Shown piece by piece: positions 30,616 through 36,055 of a DNA stretch of 36,055 nucleotides. The notes beneath the pieces are model-generated. The model made no database searches, was not told where the DNA came from, and was given only the letters and a program-made list of their open reading frames with translations. Position numbers and translations under genes: made by a program. Origin of the DNA: Desulfurococcaceae archaeon (GTDB lineage: Archaea; Thermoproteota; Thermoprotei_A; Sulfolobales; NBVN01); contig JAJHRE010000007.1 of assembly GCA_020832985.1 (NCBI GenBank), positions 1 through 36,055 on the forward strand. The letters are read 5' to 3'. How positions within the stretch are numbered: position 1 is the first letter of the stretch; the number at the start of each line of letters is the position of its first letter.

Positions 30616-31358
30616 CCAATAAACGGCTTACCTAAACCTATGTTTATCTTCATATTAGGTCTAGGTTCTATACCTACCTGCCTAAGTACTTCAAACGCCT
30701 CCGGCTCACCATCAGGTTTTACACGACTTACTAACCCTACAGAGATTACAGTATTCAACTCCTTACTAACCTCCTTAATTATCTGTAACACCTTAGGAGC
30801 TAACTCCTTAGAAGTCTTAGCCTCAACTACCGCTGATAGTAGGTATACATTACGTAGCTTAGGATCTCTAACCTCACCTGTCTTAGGGTCTATCAATAAC
30901 TTAGTAACTGGGTTTTCAGGTTCAAATGTTACGTACGGGGCTATAGCCTTACACACCTTCTCAATATCTGATACCCTCACACCTACTCCTGTAGGCCTAC
31001 CCATATCTAATGCGAACCCAATCTCACCAAACTTAAACCTACCTGTAACATCATTAGTCTTCATCTCCTCAGTACCCCTACCAGCCATCCCGGTCTCAGG
31101 CCATACAGCAGTTGCTGATGCGAAGAAGAACTTCAACCTACGTTCAAACGACATCTTCTCAGGTGGTGTAGGTTCTATAGCGTCTTTAGGACATCTAGCA
31201 ACCCTATAACATATCCAACACTCAACACATCTATCCTCATCAACTCTAGCGAAGGTCCTACCACCCTCACTAACTATCTGGATAGCACCGGTTGGACAGA
31301 AGGGTACGCAATGCGTACATGCGACACACTTACTAGGGTTTATATACAGAGATACCAC
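30606..31358 (-). CDS. 2x[4Fe-4S] ferredoxin-domain protein with large C-terminal domain of unknown function
   Basis: CVACTHCVPFCPTGAI and CVECWICYRVARCPKDAI; C-terminal segment GRGTEEMKTNDVTGRFKFGEIGFALDMGRPTGVGVRV. Confidence 0.85.
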   Translation of the reverse strand: MVSLYINPSKCVACTHCVPFCPTGAIQIVSEGGRTFARVDEDRCVECWICYRVARCPKDAIEPTPPEKMSFERRLKFFFASATAVWPETGMAGRGTEEMKTNDVTGRFKFGEIGFALDMGRPTGVGVRVSDIEKVCKAIAPYVTFEPENPVTKLLIDPKTGEVRDPKLRNVYLLSAVVEAKTSKELAPKVLQIIKEVSKELNTVISVGLVSRVKPDGEPEAFEVLRQVGIEPRPNMKINIGLGKPFIGWE

Positions 31359-31466
31359 CTCTTACTTAAGTAGGGGCTTGAGGTTAAAAATTTTATGATT
31401 AAAGATATATTACGGTAGTTAATTTTATCTTTACCTAAATCAGTATGTAATGTAGGTATGATGTAG

Positions 31467-32696
31467 TTGAGGATTGAGGAACACTTATGTATTAGGTGTA
31501 GGGGTGGTAGGGGTCTATGTGGACTTACATACTGTCCAGTCATAGTTAGTAGTGTGGTTAGGGATTTAAGCCTACGTATAGGTAGTGAGGTCTACGGCTC
31601 TTCACCTCCATCAGTATTTGTAGGTAGGTATGGTTACCCGTACGTTAGGGTAGGACCTGCTACACCTCCTGAGTTAGGAGATACGTACGTATATGATACT
31701 CCGGAGTTCTGGCTTGGGTATTCATTAAATGATGTATTAAGTTTCCGGTACTCGTTAATTAGAGGTACATACATAACAACTATTGATAATGTAAACGATA
31801 AATACGTATGTAACCTACAGGAACTCGTATTAACTTTAAAGCCTGTAGATATAGAGATGAGGTTTGAGAAACCGCCTAAGCCTAAGGTATTACTTGATGA
31901 GTACCTACCCCCTCAAGGACCTTCAGCACCTTTAAGGAATTTAAGAATTTGTAGTAATCCTGTTAGTGATAAGAGGATTGAGAAGGTATTCTACGATACT
32001 GATTTAAGAGCTTTCGAAGGTGTTGTGAGGTTGTATAGGGATGGTGTTCCAGTATCAGCTATTCAGAGGTTATTAAGTGTTGGTGGTTTAGGTTCTAAGA
32101 ACTTTAGGAGGTTAGTACCTACTAGGTGGTCTATCACAGCTGTTGATGCTATCATATCTCAACACTTACGTAATCAGATTAGGAATTACCCACCAGTAAG
32201 TAATTACTTACTATTCATCAGAAGTTTCATGGATAATCTATTCATAGGTATCTTAGCCCCTAGAACTTGGAGTTTTGAGTGGATGGAGGCGTGGTTCCCA
32301 GGTAGTACTTGGAATAGATTTGGAGGTGATGTTGAGGTTGAAGGAGATTATGAAGGATTTAGAGGTAGGAGTGAGTACCCGGATATAGGTGGTTGTTACT
32401 ATGCTGCAAGACTAGCTAGTACTGAGGCGTTGTTAAGGATGAAGAGACAGGCCACAGTAATATTATGGAGAGAGATTTACGAAGGTTTTAACATACCTAT
32501 CGGTGTATGGTTTGTTAGGGAGAATTTGAGGGCTATGTTCAACGATAAACCTAAATCATTTACATCGATTAATGAGGTACTTAATTACTTAAGGGTTAAT
32601 AAGATTACGAGAATCCCTCTAGATGTATGGGTTAGGAAGTCTAAATTAATGAATGTACTGCTACGTCAGGAGGTACTAGATAGATTTAAACGTTGA
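31467..32696 (+). CDS. nre: Nre-family archaeal DNA repair protein
   Basis: N-terminal CIRCRGGRGLCGLTYCPV (CX2CX6CX4C), SSPPSVFVGRYGYPYVRVGPATPP, EYLPPQGPSAPLRNL, RRLVPTRWSITAVDAIIS. Confidence 0.82.
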   Translation: MRIEEHLCIRCRGGRGLCGLTYCPVIVSSVVRDLSLRIGSEVYGSSPPSVFVGRYGYPYVRVGPATPPELGDTYVYDTPEFWLGYSLNDVLSFRYSLIRGTYITTIDNVNDKYVCNLQELVLTLKPVDIEMRFEKPPKPKVLLDEYLPPQGPSAPLRNLRICSNPVSDKRIEKVFYDTDLRAFEGVVRLYRDGVPVSAIQRLLSVGGLGSKNFRRLVPTRWSITAVDAIISQHLRNQIRNYPPVSNYLLFIRSFMDNLFIGILAPRTWSFEWMEAWFPGSTWNRFGGDVEVEGDYEGFRGRSEYPDIGGCYYAARLASTEALLRMKRQATVILWREIYEGFNIPIGVWFVRENLRAMFNDKPKSFTSINEVLNYLRVNKITRIPLDVWVRKSKLMNVLLRQEVLDRFKR

Positions 32697-33517
32697 TCAT
32701 TATGACCAAGTACATAAGTATTAAAGTGAAGTCTGTATTAACACCTTCTAAGTTACCTGATATAGATTATGCGTTAAATCCCTACATAGGTTGTGAGCAT
32801 GGATGTATTTACTGTTACGGACCTGACTTCTGTAGGAGGTACTCAGAGGTTGCATATAGTTGGGGTTCTACAGTATTAGTTAAGGAGAATTTAATTAACG
32901 TACTTAAGAAAGACTTAAGAAGAGTGAAGAGGGGGGTTGTTGGTGTTTCAACTATTACGGACCCTTACCAACCAGTAGAGGGTACTCTAAGCCTTACTAG
33001 AGAAGCTGTAAGACTACTACTACAGAATAACTTTAAAGTATCTATACAGACTAAATCACATCTACTGTTAAGGGATTTAGATATATTGGATAATGAGGAT
33101 GTTGATGTAGGTTATACAATAACTACTTTAAGGGATTCGTTAGGGAAGGGCTTAGAACCTAACGCACCACCACCTAGTTCGAGGGTTAAGGCAGTCTATG
33201 AAGTATCTCAACATATTCGAGACGTATGGATATTCTTAGGACCTATAATACCTATGATAAACGATTCTGAAGAATTCATTAGTGAAGTTATAGAGTTTGC
33301 CTCTTCAGTGAATTCATACATAATATATGATAAATTAAATATAAAGCCGTTAATGCTTTATAATATGAAGATTAAGTGGGGGTTTAGGGTAAGTATAGAG
33401 GAAGTTATTAGTTTGAGTAATGATTTAAATTATATTAAAAGTTTAAATACGTTAATACATGACCTCTGTAGGAAATATAAGGTTAAATGTATTCCAGCAT
33501 TTAAATTACCTACTTAA
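32693..33517 (+). CDS. Radical SAM protein, SPL/SplB-like
   Basis: LNPYIGCEHGCIYCYGPDFCRRY (CX3CX2C), GVVGVSTITDPYQPVEGTLSLTREAVRLLLQNNFKVSIQTKS. Confidence 0.88.
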   Translation: MIIMTKYISIKVKSVLTPSKLPDIDYALNPYIGCEHGCIYCYGPDFCRRYSEVAYSWGSTVLVKENLINVLKKDLRRVKRGVVGVSTITDPYQPVEGTLSLTREAVRLLLQNNFKVSIQTKSHLLLRDLDILDNEDVDVGYTITTLRDSLGKGLEPNAPPPSSRVKAVYEVSQHIRDVWIFLGPIIPMINDSEEFISEVIEFASSVNSYIIYDKLNIKPLMLYNMKIKWGFRVSIEEVISLSNDLNYIKSLNTLIHDLCRKYKVKCIPAFKLPT

Positions 33518-33989
33518 AAACATCTACTATTTCAGGCTTAAGATAGTTAATTAAATCCTCAGTAACTATCCTAACTAAAGTGTTTAAGTCCCCACCACCA
33601 CATACTACATACTCTTTCTCAAGTATCTTAGGGTCTAAAAGCCTACGGAACCTCAACACATTACTTAATAGTGGGCTAACAGCTCCTGCAGGAACTCCAA
33701 GTACCCTTAATACTTCATCAGGTGCGACTAACTTAGCAGTAGAGCCTAAGTACCTACTTAACTTAATATTATCAACTCTACGGTCACCTCTTACAATTAA
33801 GATGATATAGTCGTTATCCTCTACCCTCATAAGTAAAGTCTTAACTATAACGTTAGGAGGTTCTCCACTTAATTTACATGCCTTACTAACAGTCTCAACA
33901 GTATCTGTAAACTCAAGCATCTGCGCTCTTAATTTAAACTCCTTAATATTCCTATAGATTTCCTCTTTAGGATTCATCAGTAAACCCAC
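33510..33989 (-). CDS. YbaK/EbsC (prolyl-tRNA deacylase-like) protein
   Basis: TVSKACKLSGEPPNVIVKTLLMRVEDNDYIILIVRGDRRVDNIKLSRYLGSTAKLVAPDEVLRVLGVPAGAVSPL. Confidence 0.85.
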   Translation of the reverse strand: MGLLMNPKEEIYRNIKEFKLRAQMLEFTDTVETVSKACKLSGEPPNVIVKTLLMRVEDNDYIILIVRGDRRVDNIKLSRYLGSTAKLVAPDEVLRVLGVPAGAVSPLLSNVLRFRRLLDPKILEKEYVVCGGGDLNTLVRIVTEDLINYLKPEIVDVFK

Positions 33990-34022
33990 TTAACAGGTAC
34001 TTTAAGGTTTCAGCTTATATCC

Positions 34023-35300
34023 TTAAAAGACTATTGGTATTGATAAGATGAAGTTTATCATTGAGGATACTACAGTAAACGGTAAAGTTATTTTTAACCA
34101 GTCTTTCCAGCTCCTCCTTACATGTTCCTCCTTCTCTGCCAGTATTAGTGCTAAATAAAGTGTCGGTGCAGCTGCTATCGTAGCATTACTTCCAAGGGTT
34201 GCTGCCCAAGCTAATCCCCAGTAATAAGGCCAAGCATCGATACCTGCTATATTAGCAACATCTCTCACCATATAAAGTAAGACCATTAGTAAAGCGTCAT
34301 GTTCTACAAGCGTAGATAATCCCGTAGTCACCCAATACATAAATGTATATGCTAATAAAGGAGACATTAATACTAGCTGGGAGATAGGGCGTGACACCTC
34401 CTCGAAGAACCCGGAAACCTCAAGAGCCCCTGTAAGCCCGAAGAGGACTGCATAGAAGGCTAAAGCCTCCCACTCAACATCTTTTAAGATCTCATCAAAG
34501 CCAGGTATACTCTTATCAAAGATCCTTACAATTTCAAGTATTAACGCCATCAGCAAACCGATAACCATAGCTATTACTCCGAGAGGAAGACCTAATAAGG
34601 GTCTTATTATAGCTAAGAACATAAATATCGCTAACGCTACTACTGATAATATCGCTGGAAGCTTAAAAACTTCTGGTTTCTCAATCCTCACCTTCAACTC
34701 GCCCTCACTATGGCTTCCTCCCCCAGTACGGAACCAGATTTTATAGAATATTAAAGTAGTGATTATGAATGAAGTTAGTAGGAGGAAGAAGCTACTGGGC
34801 TTTCCCCTAAACCATATAAAGTCATAAAATTCTGCCCCACCTACTGCGTGGAGGAGGAGTGGTGGGAGGTCACCAAGCATTAATGCTGTCCCCATATAAT
34901 TAGCTGCTAACGCTATAATCATTGAAATCTTAAGTATGTCTAACCCAACAACTTTCGCTACAGCTATGGCAATCGGAGCAAATATCAATACTACCTGTAC
35001 ATTTGCTAGAAACGTAGATATAAGACCGGCTACGATCGTTATCATTAAGATAAGTACGTAAACACTCCTAATCTTCTCCGATAACTTATAGGCTATGTAA
35101 TTAGCTAAGTTAGACTTTATCATATAGTTTACGATTATCCAACTACCTAAGAGAACTGCCAGGATATTCCAATCTATAAAGTCTACCATCTGGGTGAAGG
35201 AAAACTTAGATGTCAGGAATATTATTAAGGCAAGTCCGGCAAACGCTATAACACTTTTAGCCGTGGGGACAACGATGATAGCTATTATAGTTGCAAACAC
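34023..35300 (-). CDS. SLC13/ArsB/CitT-like ion transporter permease (N-terminus probably further upstream)
   Basis: Multi-TM protein; FIDWNILAVLLGSWIIVNYMIKSN, LANVQVVLIFAPIAIAVAKVVG, VEWEALAFYAVLFGLTGALEVSGFFE, GLAWAATLGSNATIAAAPT. Confidence 0.8.
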   Translation of the reverse strand: MFATIIAIIVVPTAKSVIAFAGLALIIFLTSKFSFTQMVDFIDWNILAVLLGSWIIVNYMIKSNLANYIAYKLSEKIRSVYVLILMITIVAGLISTFLANVQVVLIFAPIAIAVAKVVGLDILKISMIIALAANYMGTALMLGDLPPLLLHAVGGAEFYDFIWFRGKPSSFFLLLTSFIITTLIFYKIWFRTGGGSHSEGELKVRIEKPEVFKLPAILSVVALAIFMFLAIIRPLLGLPLGVIAMVIGLLMALILEIVRIFDKSIPGFDEILKDVEWEALAFYAVLFGLTGALEVSGFFEEVSRPISQLVLMSPLLAYTFMYWVTTGLSTLVEHDALLMVLLYMVRDVANIAGIDAWPYYWGLAWAATLGSNATIAAAPTLYLALILAEKEEHVRRSWKDWLKITLPFTVVSSMINFILSIPIVF

Positions 35301-35596
35301 TGCTGCAACTATGAATATATCCGTTGTAACATCACCTTCATATATATTAAGGGATAGTTTTAAAATTTTATGTCCTACAGAGATTTATCTAATACCTATA
35401 CTCATTAAACAGCATTTGAATACTACCGCTTCGAAGCTCACAGTACTAACATCCTAGAAAACCTCATAAGCTTTTAGACATCAATGAACACGACGCTACA
35501 AATAATTATGAAAACTAAAACAGCCCTATAGGAAACACTGTGAAGAACATCCTCAACAACATTTACATCACATTAAGCATTTAAGATATTTTCAGA

Positions 35597-36055
35597 TTAG
35601 TTGTAATACTCTGAAAGTTCTCTTACATCCATTAACAAGTTATTATCTTTGAATAACCGAATAGCTTTAGAGAGTTCATAAGCTAGGTTAGCGTTTAGTA
35701 TCAACGGTATGTTTAAATCTACTGTTAACCTCCTAACTTCGTAGTCTTTCTCAGGGGTATAACCTGTCGTAATTACTAGACCTATATCACCACGTCTTAG
35801 ACATTCTAAGGATTCATCATATGATATGGTGTTAGAGCCGTTGATCGACATACCCTCAATAGTTACTACATCATATCCGACTTTCTTGAAGATATATGAT
35901 ACCTCACTCAGTAATGGTTTATCTTCATGGACTGCTGTGTAGATCATTATTAACTCCTCATTCTTAGGTAGTCTATTAGGTGTTGCTGATAACCAACTCT
36001 TAATTAATGCGTCCTCAAACGTCTTACCTAGTGATGCTACTTCACCAGTACTCCG
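35597..36055 (-). CDS. carB: Carbamoyl-phosphate synthase large subunit, C-terminal part (MGS-like domain); 5' part outside window
   Basis: Frame is open to the window edge: RSTGEVASLGKTFEDALIKSWLSATPNRLPKNEELIMIYTAVHEDKP matches the CarB K/R-S-TGEV ... G-x-TFE-A signature followed by an MGS-like domain. Confidence 0.85.
   Translation of the reverse strand, partial: RSTGEVASLGKTFEDALIKSWLSATPNRLPKNEELIMIYTAVHEDKPLLSEVSYIFKKVGYDVVTIEGMSINGSNTISYDESLECLRRGDIGLVITTGYTPEKDYEVRRLTVDLNIPLILNANLAYELSKAIRLFKDNNLLMDVRELSEYYN

Noticed and set aside
30598-31209. Plus-strand ORF, 203 aa
   Set aside because: Antisense to the ferredoxin-domain gene; low-complexity Ser/Thr/Leu translation.

Overview
AT-rich archaeal (Thermoproteota-like) chromosomal segment, densely packed with genes. 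Left to right it holds: a 5'-truncated MoxR/RavA AAA+ ATPase with an intein in its P-loop, followed by its VWA partner; a TatD-like hydrolase; a circularly permuted GTPase; an Lrp/AsnC regulator; a superoxide reductase; a NUDIX hydrolase; a branched-chain amino-acid cluster (ilvD, ilvC, short ilvN, ilvB, leuA, leuD, leuC); a split transketolase; a GC-rich structured intergenic segment (candidate ncRNA); a P-loop ATPase; an HTH regulator; NAC; aCPSF2; an MBL hydrolase; a TctCBA tripartite transporter divergent from a LarA homologue; archaeal GAPDH; a minus-strand run of ferredoxin, Cys-rich unknown, TAXI binding protein, MFS and TPR genes; an Nre DNA-repair protein with an SPL-like radical SAM protein; YbaK; an SLC13/ArsB-like permease; and the C-terminal end of carB. 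Items most worth a second look: (1) the P-loop intein, whose LAGLIDADG motifs appear to have lost both catalytic acidic residues; (2) three genes (transketolase N-subunit, leuA, SLC13-like permease) whose conserved N-termini lie in frames with no ATG/GTG/TTG, each restorable by one extra nucleotide near a promoter-consistent start; (3) the structured intergenic segment at about 16483-16685; (4) a perfect 20-bp direct repeat with 42-bp phasing at the superoxide reductase promoter; (5) the ferredoxin/HTLHR/TAXI/MFS gene run. All calls come from reading the sequence and the supplied translations; no database search was run.
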